Positions 44,104 through 52,518 are shown, counted from the first letter of the stretch. The stretch: 64,000 nucleotides of DNA from Rhizobium sp. Root483D2 (GCF_001426685.1 NZ_LMFB01000041.1:252114-316113); one strand, 5' to 3'. The notes: generated by a model not told the origin, from the sequence alone. Numbers and translations are program-made.

Positions 44104-44178
44104 TAAGGTGTGTACATAACTCACAAAATGGTTGCAAGAGGTTTAAAAAGTGATAACGTCGCAAATGTACACACCTTA
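44104..44178. promoter_or_regulatory. Paired inverted operator sites in the prophage switch region
   Basis: TAAGGTGTGTACAT (44104-44117) and its exact complement ATGTACACACCTTA (44165-44178) lie 47 bp apart, one near each divergent gene start. Each core (GTGTAC) is itself near-symmetric, as RHH dimers prefer. The 47-bp stretch between is AT rich and must hold both promoters. Confidence 0.75.
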
Positions 44179-44199
44179 CTAACTTAACTGGAGGCGACC

Positions 44200-44400
44200 T
44201 TGACACTCGAAGAAGCTTTGAAATGCCCGACGATCTCAGTCCCAGACGCCGGGAGACTGTTCTACGGGCTTGCCCGCAATGCCGCCTACAACGCGGCTGA
44301 ACGCGGGGATTTCGCAACAATCAAAGTGGGGGGCCGTATTGTCGTGCCGGTCGCACCGCTTGCCGCAAAGCTCGGACTTCGCTTCAATATCGGAGCGTAA
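44200..44400 (+). CDS. Small DNA-binding protein, excisionase/Cro-like position
   Basis: A 66-residue protein starting at a TTG supported by GGAGG 7 nt upstream; no ATG is available in the conserved part. LEEALKCPTISVPDAGRLFY is followed by NAAYNAAERGDFATIKVGGRIVVP, a winged-helix layout like MerR/excisionase-type HTH proteins. As the first gene to the right of the operators, it probably acts as the early switch partner of the RHH repressor. Confidence 0.7.
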   Translation: MTLEEALKCPTISVPDAGRLFYGLARNAAYNAAERGDFATIKVGGRIVVPVAPLAAKLGLRFNIGA

Positions 44401-44404
44401 ACCC

Positions 44405-44767
44405 ATGACCAAAAAAGGAAAAAGCCCGGCAGAGGCGCCAACCTCTCCGAGCCATGGTTCCACCAATCCCCAGAAGGATACGGAAATGAACAGCACCGAC
44501 CATAGCACCGCTGCAAGGGGGAAGCCAGTCCCGCTTTCACCAACGCATGCGACTGTAAGGGAATTGGTTTGCGATATCCGAAAGGGAGGCGCGGGCACTC
44601 CCGATCAGCAACTCGAAGCCCTTATTGACCTCTTTGCCAAGGCGGCCCGGACTATCGACCCGTCAATCGTAAAGGTTTGGGTGGGCCGCGGCGGGGAGGG
44701 CCTCGACCGACCATGTTTCGTTTCGATGGAGCGTGCGGAGCAGGCTACCGCAAGGATGGTCGCATGA
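44405..44767 (+). CDS. Hypothetical early phage protein
   Basis: A 120-residue protein from the ATG at 44405, 4 nt after the previous stop with GGAGCG upstream. The first 50 residues are disordered and Ser/Pro/Lys rich (KKGKSPAEAPTSPSHGSTN); the second half is a short alpha/beta domain (LEALIDLFAKAARTIDPSIVKVWVGRGG). The stop overlaps the next start in ATGA. Function unknown. Confidence 0.6.
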   Translation: MTKKGKSPAEAPTSPSHGSTNPQKDTEMNSTDHSTAARGKPVPLSPTHATVRELVCDIRKGGAGTPDQQLEALIDLFAKAARTIDPSIVKVWVGRGGEGLDRPCFVSMERAEQATARMVA

Positions 44768-44907
44768 GGCTTATCGCACTCCTCGCAGCCATCGGCCTGC
44801 TCAAGGCCGCCAACGGCCTCGCGTGGGCAGGGCACCTGGTCGGCGACGCCGGCATGTGGATCGTGGACCAGTGCGACCCGAAATCGGATAGGAGTAACCT
44901 CTCTTGA
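44764..44907 (+). CDS. 47-residue phage membrane protein
   Basis: MRLIALLAAIGLLKAANGLAW forms a membrane helix or signal anchor, followed by a polar tail with one Cys. Coupled on both sides: ATGA with the gene before and TTGA with the gene after. Tiny early membrane proteins in prophages often act in exclusion or in control of host processes, but nothing specific can be said. Confidence 0.55.
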   Translation: MRLIALLAAIGLLKAANGLAWAGHLVGDAGMWIVDQCDPKSDRSNLS

Positions 44908-45776
44908 CCAAAATGCCGTGGGTGCGCTTCTTTGCCTCTGATTGGCTCGGTGGCACTCGCGGCATGAGTGCCGTCGAGACTGGCATTTACATCACGCTGG
45001 TGGCGACGATGTACGAGCGCGGCGATCCAATACCGGAAGACCATAGCCGGCTTGCACGGCTGTGTGGAGCATCCAATTCAGCCTTCAAGAAGGCGCTCGA
45101 CACCCTGGTCGGTGAGGGGAAAATCTTGCGTCTTGAGGCGGGTCTTTGGAACGCTCGTGTAGAAAAAGAACAAGTCTACCTCTCGGAAAAGTCAGAGGTA
45201 GGATCGCGAGCAGCTAATGCGCGTTGGGGTAAAAAAGACAAAGAAAACAATGATAGTGAGGATGCGGACGCATTACCCTCGCAAAGCCCCGGCAATGCTA
45301 ACCAGAAGCCATATACCATATACCAGAAGTCTTTCTCACTACGTTCGAAAGACGCGCGGGCGGGCGACTTCCAAAAATTCTGGGAGGTCTACCCCAATCC
45401 AGTCGGGAAGGAAGCGGCACAAAAGGCGCTTCAGCGGGCGTTGAAACGTACCAGCATCGAAACGATCATCGCAGGCGCTGCAAGGTATGCGGTGAAGACA
45501 GACAAGCGGCAGTGGTGCAATCCGGTCAAGTGGCTGGAGGAAGGGCGATGGGACGATGCACCGGCAAAACCCACGCCAAACGAAACCGATCAGGCCAGAT
45601 ATCAACGGGAATGCCGGGAGGCTATCCAGGCGGCACTGAGCCCTGACCATCAGGGGCCGACGATCGATCTCGATGCCGATCCTCCTGACAAGCCCGTAAA
45701 CCAGACAGGTCTTTCACCCCGAGACGAATACCTCCGCAAAGAGCGCGCTTTTAGCGACAGGAGTTTCAGAACTTGA
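44904..45776 (+). CDS. DUF1376 phage replication-type protein
   Basis: A 290-residue protein. Residues 3-90 are a DUF1376 (YdaU-like) domain: PWVRFFASDWLGGTRGMSAVETGIYITLVATMYERGDPIP. The C-terminal part has a FWEVYPNPVGKEAAQKALQRALKR replication-initiator-like block. Such proteins stand where phage helicase loader or initiator genes are expected. The TTG start at 44904 is chosen because it overlaps the previous stop in TTGA and has GGAG at the right distance; the ATG three codons later does not. Confidence 0.85.
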   Translation: MTKMPWVRFFASDWLGGTRGMSAVETGIYITLVATMYERGDPIPEDHSRLARLCGASNSAFKKALDTLVGEGKILRLEAGLWNARVEKEQVYLSEKSEVGSRAANARWGKKDKENNDSEDADALPSQSPGNANQKPYTIYQKSFSLRSKDARAGDFQKFWEVYPNPVGKEAAQKALQRALKRTSIETIIAGAARYAVKTDKRQWCNPVKWLEEGRWDDAPAKPTPNETDQARYQRECREAIQAALSPDHQGPTIDLDADPPDKPVNQTGLSPRDEYLRKERAFSDRSFRT

Positions 45777-46012
45777 GCCATCCACCACTCACACCCGAAA
45801 AGCTCGATGCGCTGCTGTCACGCGTGACGGCCGTGACGTCACGTGACACCAGCCGGATCATCTGGACGCTGCCAGCGATCGGCCGGCGCATCGGCGTGGG
45901 AACCGACTTTGTGCGGGACACGCTGGCAAAGCAGGAAGGGTCGCCGGTCAGGGAAATCGGCGGCCGATACTATGCATTCGAGGACGAACTGATTGCATTT
46001 CTGCGAAGGTGA
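45773..46012 (+). CDS. Small helix-turn-helix protein
   Basis: A 79-residue protein starting at TTG overlapping the previous stop (TTGA), with GGAG upstream. Residues 30-75 form a helix-turn-helix with a wing (TLPAIGRRIGVGTDFVRDTLAKQEG then VREIGGRYYAFEDELIAFLRR), as in DNA-binding excisionase-like proteins. It closes the early operon and may control the structural genes. Confidence 0.65.
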   Translation: MSHPPLTPEKLDALLSRVTAVTSRDTSRIIWTLPAIGRRIGVGTDFVRDTLAKQEGSPVREIGGRYYAFEDELIAFLRR

Positions 46013-46014
46013 GA

Positions 46015-46296
46015 TCAGCCGTTCAATGTCTTAGTGTCGATGGTGACGGTTTTCACATCAGGATGGGCGCGCTGAATCAGTTTCTCCGCCACGAGCACGA
46101 TTTTTTCAAAGAGCGGCGTCGGCAGATCGTCGCCCTCAATCACTATCCCGCGTGGATCGCAAAAGTCTTCGATTGCCTCCTCCGTGACCTGAATACGATA
46201 TGATCGGTTCCCGTCCGTTTCGTAGACGTCGAACGCCATGCCCGCGCTTGTCTTTCGCGGCTCAGTCTTCTTCGAAAGTGGCACTTTCTTCTCCAT
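46015..46296 (-). CDS. Hypothetical prophage protein, minus strand
   Basis: A 93-residue protein starting at the ATG at 46296: the N-terminus is basic (KKVPLSKKTEPRKTSAG); then a strand-helix core SYRIQVTEEAIEDFCDPRGIVIEG and IVLVAEKLIQRAHPDVKTVTI. It is opposite in direction to the early and late operons and sits exactly at their junction. The longer frame to 46473 overlaps the portal start and is unlikely. Function unknown; a small moron-type gene. Confidence 0.55.
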   Translation of the reverse strand: MEKKVPLSKKTEPRKTSAGMAFDVYETDGNRSYRIQVTEEAIEDFCDPRGIVIEGDDLPTPLFEKIVLVAEKLIQRAHPDVKTVTIDTKTLNG

Positions 46297-46422
46297 CGCA
46301 ATTAGCTTTCGGCACAGCATCAGCAACACGGCTAATTTGCAAGGTTTCAAACCACGGAAAACCACGAAGACCCGCTTTAAACCGTTATGATGTAGCGCGC
46401 TCCATCGGCCATAAACTGGTGC

Positions 46423-47658
46423 ATGAAGCTCTGGCCCTTCCGCACCGAAACGAAAGCCCTGACTGACGAGCAAATCCTTGAGATGCTTGGAAGCGGTGCG
46501 CCCACGACGACGGGCATTGCGGTGTCATCCGCGATGGCGTTGCGTGTTCCGGCGGTGGCCGCTTCGGTTCGGACGATTGCAGAGGCCGCCGCAAGCTTGC
46601 GGGTGAAGGTTGTCGAGATCGGCGCCGACGGAACCGAGAAGGACGTTCCCTCTCATCCGGTAGCTGGCTTACTCAAGGATGAGGCCAACGATTGGACAAG
46701 CGGCTTCGAACTCATCCGCTCGCTCATGGTCGATGCACTCACCCGCGATCAGGGCGGCCTTGCATGGGTCAACCGCGTCAAGGGAGAGGCCCGCGAAATC
46801 ATCCGCTACCGGCCAGGCTACATCACCGTCGACTATCCTGATGACACCCTGCAGCCGCGGTACCGTATCAGCGGCGTCGTCCAGCCTACCGGCGATATCA
46901 TCCACCTCAAGAGCACCTTCGACAAATGCCCGGTGACGCTGTGCCGTGAGGCCATCGGCGTTGCGTTGGTGATGGAGCGACATGCGGCGAAGCTCTTCAG
47001 CTCTAGCGCCCGACCTGGCGGCGTGATCGAACTCGACAAGGAACTCGGAGACGCAGGCGCCAAGACCATGCTTAAGGCGTGGCGCGCGGCGATGGATGGC
47101 TTCGACAACGCCGGCAAGTCCGGCGTTTTGTGGGGCGGCGCCAAGTGGAAGCAGATGCAGCTTTCCAGCGTCGATGCTCAGTTTCAGCAGCTCCGACTGT
47201 TCCAGCTGCAGGAAATCGCCCGAGCTTTCAACATCCCGGCAATCCTGATCGGCGAACTTTCCCGGGCCACCTGGAGCAACAGCGCCGAGATGCAGCGTCT
47301 GTTTCTGCTCCTCTGCCTCGAACCTTGGCTGAAGGCTCTGGAAGCGGCTTTCCGGCGCGCGCTGTTCACGAAGGACGAACGCAAGAAATTCGCAGTCCGG
47401 TTCGAGCGGGACGATTTCAGCAAGGTCGATTTGGCCGTTCTTGCCACCGCGATCAACAGCCTCATTGCCTCCCGCGTCATCAATCCGAACACCGGCCGCG
47501 ACTGGCTCGACCTGCCGCCGCGCGATGGCGGCGAGGAATACGCCAACCCCAACACCGGAGCCAGCCAGCCGGGTGTCTCCAAATCTGGAGAACCCCCTAC
47601 GAAGGCCAAAGACGACCAGGACGATCCCGACAAGGAACCGAACGATGATGACGCTTGA
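46423..47658 (+). CDS. HK97-family portal protein
   Basis: A 411-residue portal, the dodecameric ring through which DNA enters the head. Family blocks include AVAASVRTIAEAAASLRVKV, GNLAWVNR-type DQGGLAWVNRVKG, the RPGGVIELDKEL region and QEIARAFNIPAILIGELSRATWSN. The C-terminal 40 residues are acidic and disordered. First late gene. In most HK97-like phages terminase genes stand just before portal; here they lie 6 kb downstream. Confidence 0.95.
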   Translation: MKLWPFRTETKALTDEQILEMLGSGAPTTTGIAVSSAMALRVPAVAASVRTIAEAAASLRVKVVEIGADGTEKDVPSHPVAGLLKDEANDWTSGFELIRSLMVDALTRDQGGLAWVNRVKGEAREIIRYRPGYITVDYPDDTLQPRYRISGVVQPTGDIIHLKSTFDKCPVTLCREAIGVALVMERHAAKLFSSSARPGGVIELDKELGDAGAKTMLKAWRAAMDGFDNAGKSGVLWGGAKWKQMQLSSVDAQFQQLRLFQLQEIARAFNIPAILIGELSRATWSNSAEMQRLFLLLCLEPWLKALEAAFRRALFTKDERKKFAVRFERDDFSKVDLAVLATAINSLIASRVINPNTGRDWLDLPPRDGGEEYANPNTGASQPGVSKSGEPPTKAKDDQDDPDKEPNDDDA

Positions 47659-48040
47659 TGATGTTCTCTCTAACGTCGCCGACCAGGACCGCGGCCGCGA
47701 GCTGTTGATCGTCGATCCCTGGACCGGCGAGCCCGCTGGCATCCGGTTTCGGATTGCTGGGCCGGACAGTGACGTCCAGCACCGTGCCCGTATCCAGATG
47801 ATGGATGAACTGGCCGAGGCAGCACGGCCCGATGGCACCGTGTCGGCGGAAGCGCGAGAAGCCGCCCGCATATCCTGCCTCGCCAAGTGCGTGCTCCTAA
47901 TGGAGATCGAGGAGGACGGCAAGCCAGTTGCGATGAGCCACAGGAACGTCGTGCGGGTGTTGCGGGCCGGAACGTGGATCCAGTCACAGGTGGACGCCTT
48001 TGCCGGCGATCGTGCCCGCTTCGCACCGGAACGCGCCTGA
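47645..48040 (+). CDS. Conserved phage head-region protein
   Basis: A 131-residue protein in the gap between portal and protease. MMTLDDVLSNVADQDRGREL is followed by a strand-rich PWTGEPAGIRFRIAGPDSDVQHRAR and a helical half (CLAKCVLLMEIEEDG). Start overlaps the portal 3' end by 14 bp with AAGGAA upstream; the stop overlaps the protease start. Similar proteins occur at this place in rhizobial prophages; the role is unknown. Confidence 0.7.
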   Translation: MMTLDDVLSNVADQDRGRELLIVDPWTGEPAGIRFRIAGPDSDVQHRARIQMMDELAEAARPDGTVSAEAREAARISCLAKCVLLMEIEEDGKPVAMSHRNVVRVLRAGTWIQSQVDAFAGDRARFAPERA

Positions 48041-48543
48041 TGGATCGTATCTTCATCGAAACCAAGATGATTGCCGACGATGCGGGCCTCGTGAGTGGCC
48101 TCGCTTGGAAGTTCGGCACTCCGGATCGCGTTGGCGACTGGATCGAGCCCGGCGCCTTCAAGGGTGCGAAGCTGCCGATCCCGATGCTTTTTGGTCACGA
48201 CATGAATGACCCGATCGGAACATGGGATGTTGCGACCGAGAAGGCGGACGGTCTCCACATCACCGGCAAGCTCCTTGTCGACGAGGTTTCCCGCGCCCGC
48301 GAAGTTCGCGCTCTGGTGAAGTCCGGCGCCGTCCGCGGTCTTTCCATTGGCTTCATCACCCGAAAGGCCGTGTCGCGCACCGGTGGCGGCCGCCTCATCA
48401 AATCACTCGAACTTCTGGAAGCGTCCCTCGTGACGATCCCGATGCATCCCGGCGCGAAGGTGACTTCGGCCAAGTCGGCAGTCCAGGCGATCAGCATCGC
48501 CGCTGCCATCAACCGCGCAGCCGCGCAGATTGGAAGGAAGTGA
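48040..48543 (+). CDS. HK97-family prohead protease
   Basis: A 167-residue serine protease that cleaves the scaffold part of the capsid. The catalytic His53 (LFGHD) and Ser102 (RGLSIGF) are in the family positions, with Glu122 (LLEASLV) as a third candidate. The ATG overlaps the previous stop (TGATG). It stands directly before the capsid gene, as usual. Confidence 0.92.
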   Translation: MDRIFIETKMIADDAGLVSGLAWKFGTPDRVGDWIEPGAFKGAKLPIPMLFGHDMNDPIGTWDVATEKADGLHITGKLLVDEVSRAREVRALVKSGAVRGLSIGFITRKAVSRTGGGRLIKSLELLEASLVTIPMHPGAKVTSAKSAVQAISIAAAINRAAAQIGRK

Positions 48544-48544
48544 C

Positions 48545-49765
48545 ATGCAGCATGTCATGAAACAGGCGCTGCTCGGCAGCGTGGCAATGGTCCGCAAGGG
48601 CGACGAGGACGATCCTGTCTCGATCGTCACCAAGTCGCTTGAGGAACTGCAGAAGTCCCTCGATGAACGCCTGAAGAAGGTGGAAGGCGGCCCCGAACTC
48701 AAGGCCTTGGTCGATCGCATCACCGAGCTGGAAACGAAGGCGAACCGGCCTGGTGGCAAGAAGGACGCCGACGAGCAGGCCGACATCGAACGCAAGGCGA
48801 TGACCTCCTATCTTCGCACTGGCTCGGACGTCGAGATCAAGGCGGCGGCTTCCGACAACAATGTCGATGGCGGCTATTTCGTCTTGCCGACCGTGGACCT
48901 CTCCATTCGCACGCTGATGACGGACCTGTCACCGATGCGCGGCCTGGCCGAGGTGGTCAGCATTTCCACCGACAAATACGAGCGCTTTTATTCGATCGGC
49001 AAGCGCGGCGCCCGTTGGGTGACGGAACGCGATGAGGACCGGCCACAGGACACGGCACGGCCGGAACTGAAGAAATCCTCCTACGGTGTCGCAGAGCTTT
49101 ACGCAGCACCGGCGGCGACCCGGCAGCTCCTCGATGACGCCGCTGTCGATATCGCCTCCTGGCTGGTGAACAACGCGACCCATGACTTTGCCGAAACCGA
49201 AGGCGAAGCGTTCATGACCGGCGACGGCGACGACAATTCGCCGAAGGGGATGCTCACCTATCCGACGGCGGCGGAAAAAGACTTCGCTCGCACATGGGGC
49301 TCTTACCAGTACGTACCTTCCGGTGCGCTCACTGCTGGCGCCCTGACAACGGCACAGTGGACGCTGGCCCTCGTCAAGCTGATCGGTGCGCTCCGTAGGC
49401 CCTACAAGAGCAATGCCGCCTTCCTGATGAACACGAACACCGCAACGGTGCTTCGCGGCCTCGTCGACGAAATCGGCCGCGCTCTGTGGGCGCCGACCGG
49501 CAACCTCATCGAAGGTATTGAGCATCCGCTGCTCGGCTATCGCGTCGAGATCGACGAAAGCATGCCCGATATCGGCGCCAACGCCATGCCGATCGCTTTC
49601 GGCGACTTCCGGCAGGGTTACGTCATCGTCGATCGCCAGGGCGTCCGCGTCAATCGGGACGAACTGACCCAGAAGGGCAAGATCCTCTTCGACGTCTACA
49701 AGCGCGTCGGCGGTGGTGCCGGCGACTTCAACGCGATCAAGTTCCTCAAGAACGCCGCGAACTAA
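48545..49765 (+). CDS. HK97-fold major capsid protein
   Basis: A 406-residue HK97-type capsid protein. Residues 1-105 form a helical, charged delta/scaffold domain (SLEELQKSLDERLKKVEGG), and the mature part likely begins near DNNVDGGYFVLP. Family blocks AAPAATRQLLDDAAVDIASWLVN, MTGDGDDNSPKGMLTY and the C-terminal AFGDFRQGYVIVDRQGVRVNRD are clear. GGAAG lies 5 nt before the ATG. Builds the icosahedral shell. Confidence 0.96.
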   Translation: MQHVMKQALLGSVAMVRKGDEDDPVSIVTKSLEELQKSLDERLKKVEGGPELKALVDRITELETKANRPGGKKDADEQADIERKAMTSYLRTGSDVEIKAAASDNNVDGGYFVLPTVDLSIRTLMTDLSPMRGLAEVVSISTDKYERFYSIGKRGARWVTERDEDRPQDTARPELKKSSYGVAELYAAPAATRQLLDDAAVDIASWLVNNATHDFAETEGEAFMTGDGDDNSPKGMLTYPTAAEKDFARTWGSYQYVPSGALTAGALTTAQWTLALVKLIGALRRPYKSNAAFLMNTNTATVLRGLVDEIGRALWAPTGNLIEGIEHPLLGYRVEIDESMPDIGANAMPIAFGDFRQGYVIVDRQGVRVNRDELTQKGKILFDVYKRVGGGAGDFNAIKFLKNAAN

Positions 49766-49776
49766 GGAGGGCAGTC

Positions 49777-50169
49777 ATGAAGGATACCTATCACGACACC
49801 AAGGCCGTGCAGGCCATTGCCCCGGCAGTCGTCGCGGCAAATACGAACGGCGCCGCCATCGACCTGAAGGGGTTTGATTCCGCGCTGTTCGTCATCAACA
49901 CCGGAGCCATTGTCGGCGCCGGTGACTTTGGTGTGAAGCTGCAGGAAAGCGACACGACGACGAGCGGCGACTTTACCGACGTTGCCGCAGCGGACCGGCT
50001 CGGCGCCCTTCCGGCAACGCTGGCTGCGGATAGCGTCTATCGTATCGGCTATATCGGCTCGAAGCGGAAACGCTATGTCCGTGCCGTCGCGAGCAAGGCA
50101 GGCGGCACAAGCATCGCACTCGGCGTCACCGCCGTTCTCGGTCACCCGCACCTGGCACCGGTAGCCTGA
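49777..50169 (+). CDS. Phage protein, possible head decoration
   Basis: A 130-residue, beta-rich protein with a strong AAGGAGG site. VVAANTNGAAIDLKGFDSALFVINTGAIVG is followed by further strands. Its position after the capsid suggests a head-decoration or fibre-like protein. No catalytic motif is visible. Confidence 0.65.
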   Translation: MKDTYHDTKAVQAIAPAVVAANTNGAAIDLKGFDSALFVINTGAIVGAGDFGVKLQESDTTTSGDFTDVAAADRLGALPATLAADSVYRIGYIGSKRKRYVRAVASKAGGTSIALGVTAVLGHPHLAPVA

Positions 50170-50171
50170 TC

Positions 50172-50519
50172 ATGCCGGTTCGCGCTCCCTCTGTCTGTGG
50201 TCACTGCGGCAAGGCTCATCCTCAAGGTGACACCTGCGCCACGGTGGAGCGCCTGCAGAGGGAGCGCAAGGCACGGTTCGACAAGAAGCGGCCATCGGCT
50301 CGCCAGCGCGGCTACACGGCCGAATGGGTGAGAGAGAGCAAGGCGTTCCTCAAGGCCAATCCACTGTGTGGCCGTTGCGAACAGCCAGCAACGCTTGTCC
50401 ACCACCTTACAGCACACAAGGGCAATCAGCGCCTGTTCTGGAACCGGCTCAATTGGGCCGCCCGCTGCGCCCACTGCCACAACAGCGCCGAGCAGGCGAA
50501 AGAAAGGAAACCATCATGA
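50172..50519 (+). CDS. Phage HNH endonuclease
   Basis: A 115-residue HNH nuclease: CGRCEQPATLVHHLTAHKGNQRLFW provides the Cys pair and the HH, and AARCAHCHNS the second Cys pair and the His/Asn end of the motif. An additional N-terminal CGHCGKAHPQGDTC could bind another zinc. In HK97-like phages an HNH protein works with terminase at cos cleavage and lies next to terS; here it lies next to the tail tube, 3 kb from terS. The stop overlaps the next ATG (ATGA). Confidence 0.92.
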   Translation: MPVRAPSVCGHCGKAHPQGDTCATVERLQRERKARFDKKRPSARQRGYTAEWVRESKAFLKANPLCGRCEQPATLVHHLTAHKGNQRLFWNRLNWAARCAHCHNSAEQAKERKPS

Positions 50520-51004
50520 GCCTATATGCAACCAAGGGCCTGAAGCTCTTCATCGGTGCGGCCATCGACCAGAAGAGCGAGGACTTTGTCGCGGCTGACT
50601 TCACCTCGCAGACATGGACCGAGATCAAGAACCTCGAAAACCTCGGCTCTCTCGGTGACACTTCGGAAAGTGTCAGTGTCAGCCTCATTGGTGAGGCTCG
50701 CGCAAAGATACTGAAGGGCACGCGTTCTGCTGGCACGATGGAAGTGGTGTGCGGCATCGACAATGCAGACGCCGGCCAGATCGCAGCCATCGCCGCCGAG
50801 AAGAGCGACTTCGACTTCGCCTTCAAGCTTGAGCTCAACGACAAGCCAGCCACCGGCGCCTCTCCGAAGAACGGCCAGCGCCTCTTCATCGCAAAGGTCA
50901 TGTCATCGGCTGAGGTGTTCGACAGCGCCAATAATGTGATGAAGCGCAACCTCTCGCTCGCGGTGAACAGCAACGTGGTTCGCGTCGCGGCATCGGCAAC
51001 GTGA
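50516..51004 (+). CDS. Phage tail tube protein
   Basis: A 162-residue tail tube (TP901/GTA-like major tail) protein. YATKGLKLFIGAAIDQKSEDFV, TWTEIKNLENLGSLGDTSESVSVSLIGE and the KGTRSAGTMEVVCGIDNADAGQ block are typical of the family, in which the beta-barrel ring stacks around the tape measure. The stop is 19 bp before the converging moron gene. Confidence 0.88.
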   Translation: MSLYATKGLKLFIGAAIDQKSEDFVAADFTSQTWTEIKNLENLGSLGDTSESVSVSLIGEARAKILKGTRSAGTMEVVCGIDNADAGQIAAIAAEKSDFDFAFKLELNDKPATGASPKNGQRLFIAKVMSSAEVFDSANNVMKRNLSLAVNSNVVRVAASAT

Positions 51005-51022
51005 GCTTACAAAATGCTGATG

Positions 51023-51217
51023 TCAGTCGGTCTGCTTCTCGATCCAAGCAAGAGCTTCCTGCCGGGAACTAAATCCTTCATCCATCGCGACTTTGTAGCG
51101 CTTGGTCCCGGTCGCAGTGCTGATCTCACCGACATCGAAGAACGCAGTCACTCCACCATCGGCGTCTCCGATGGTCTTTCGCTCGATATAGAATCGTCCG
51201 TGCTCTTCAATGTCCAT
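51023..51217 (-). CDS. Small moron gene in the tail operon
   Basis: The 64-residue product starts at the ATG at 51217 with GAGGAG. It is beta rich with a helix at the end (SSRQEALAWIEKQTD), similar in outline to the DUF2188 proteins. Opposite strand to the structural genes, with a hairpin on its upstream side, the usual sign of a moron (independently expressed cargo). Function unknown. Confidence 0.65.
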   Translation of the reverse strand: MDIEEHGRFYIERKTIGDADGGVTAFFDVGEISTATGTKRYKVAMDEGFSSRQEALAWIEKQTD

Positions 51218-51254
51218 GAACAGTCTCCTCTGATCAGCAGGTCTAGCAGTCGAA

Positions 51255-51277
51255 GGTATGGGCGTCATGCCCATACC
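51255..51277. terminator. Perfect 9-bp hairpin at moron edge
   Basis: GGTATGGGC and GCCCATACC enclose GTCAT. It lies between the moron promoter region and the connector gene. It may end or slow plus-strand late transcription, or mark the insertion edge. Confidence 0.55.
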
Positions 51278-51363
51278 GGGGGTGGACTTCAACTTTCCAC
51301 ACCTCACAGGGACCGGCGCGGGGAGCACAACGCGCGATTTGACCGAAATAGGATTTTTTACTC

Positions 51364-51675
51364 ATGGCCATCCTCAGCGTTGCAGAACTGAAAGAGCAGA
51401 TCGGCTGGAGCGATGATCTCGGCGCCGCCGATGACGCCCTGATGGGTCGCAAGATCGCGGCAGCTCAAGACCACATCGAGCGGCTTCTCGGCTTCAAGAT
51501 CGAGGTGACCTATTCCGGCGCCGTGCCGCCGGCATTGGTCGAAGCCGTCGGCCAGCTTGCCGCGCACTGGTACGAAAACCGCGAGGCAACCCTCGTGGGC
51601 GTTACCGCGCAAGAGCTTCCGTTCGGTGTGTGGCCGATCATCAACGAATTTCGGGGGTATTCCTTTGACGGATGA
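51364..51675 (+). CDS. Head-tail connector, gp6-like
   Basis: A 103-residue helical protein of the HK97 gp6-like connector family (MAILSVAELKEQIGWSDDLGAADDALMGRKIAAAQDHIERLLG and the C-terminal LVEAVGQLAAHWYENREAT with the FGVWPIINEFRGYS end). It forms a ring under the portal. AGGA precedes the ATG. The next gene overlaps its end. Confidence 0.88.
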   Translation: MAILSVAELKEQIGWSDDLGAADDALMGRKIAAAQDHIERLLGFKIEVTYSGAVPPALVEAVGQLAAHWYENREATLVGVTAQELPFGVWPIINEFRGYSFDG

Positions 51676-52084
51676 TGGTGGACTGGCAAAATTTCAGGCT
51701 CGGATGAGGGCCATTCCGAAGGCGGTGCGGGTGGCCGTTGAGCCTGCGCTGATCAAAGGCGGCGAGGAACTGGTCGGCACCATGCGCCAGATCGCACCGG
51801 AAGATAGCGGCGACCTGAAGCACAGCATCAAATACACGCCGCCGGGACAGATGACCCCGCCGTATTCGCAGCCAGGCGGGAGCCGTGTGGCAGGCGAGAA
51901 CGAGGTGATCGTGACGGCCGGTGACGCCGACGTTCGCTATGCGCACCTCGTCGAGCATGGCACCACCGAAGCGCAGGCGCAGCCGTTCTTTTGGCCTGCC
52001 GTCCGGCTTACCCGCAAGCGCATCGCCAACCGCATTAAGCGCGCGATTGGCAAGGCCGTCAAAGACAATTGGGGCGGCCGATGA
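51665..52084 (+). CDS. HK97 gp10-like neck/tail protein
   Basis: A 139-residue protein starting at TTG 51665. This start is chosen since the family begins with a GLAKFQARMRAIPKAVRVAV helix, which an ATG at 51706 would cut. LVGTMRQIAPEDSGDLKHSI and VEHGTTEAQAQPFFWPAV are gp10-like hallmarks. It joins head and tail or terminates the tail tube. It overlaps the connector gene by 11 bp and the next gene by 4 bp (ATGA). Confidence 0.88.
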   Translation: MTDDGGLAKFQARMRAIPKAVRVAVEPALIKGGEELVGTMRQIAPEDSGDLKHSIKYTPPGQMTPPYSQPGGSRVAGENEVIVTAGDADVRYAHLVEHGTTEAQAQPFFWPAVRLTRKRIANRIKRAIGKAVKDNWGGR

Positions 52085-52491
52085 CACCTGAAATCGCCCT
52101 CCAGAAAGCCGTCCGCATTCGGCTCACTTCTGAGCCCAATGTCATCGCGCTCGTTCCTGCCGCCAACATCCTCGATCGCAACGGGCGCCCGAACCCGCGT
52201 CCATCCATCATCATCGGTGAAGGCATGAGCCGGGACGAAGGTGACAGCATCGCGCGCAACCTGACCCGCGTCTGGATGGACCTGCATATATGGATCAAAG
52301 AACCATCAACAACAGGCGTCAAGGCCGTGGTCGGGGCGATCCGGACCGCTCTTCGCGAGCGGTTAGAGGCCGGGAATGTCGGCATCCATATCGTAGACGC
52401 CTATGTCGAGAGCGCCCGTTTCCTGCGCGATCCTGATGGTGAAACGTCCCATGCCATCGTAACTATCGATGCAAGGGTAGAGGTGGTGTGA
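52081..52491 (+). CDS. DUF3168 tail-completion protein
   Basis: A 136-residue protein with MTPEIALQKAVRIRLTSEPNVIALVPAANILDRN at the start and a FLRDPDGETSHAIVTIDARVEV end; this is the DUF3168 / tail terminator family that caps the tail tube at the neck. Start overlaps gp10-like stop. Followed by a converging cargo gene. Confidence 0.85.
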   Translation: MTPEIALQKAVRIRLTSEPNVIALVPAANILDRNGRPNPRPSIIIGEGMSRDEGDSIARNLTRVWMDLHIWIKEPSTTGVKAVVGAIRTALRERLEAGNVGIHIVDAYVESARFLRDPDGETSHAIVTIDARVEVV

Positions 52492-52518
52492 ATGCGAACC
52501 GCTAAGCTCGAAGCTAGC

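Noticed and set aside
46669-48258. 529-codon minus-strand open frame opposite portal and protease
   Set aside because: Antisense shadow of HK97 head genes; no family features.
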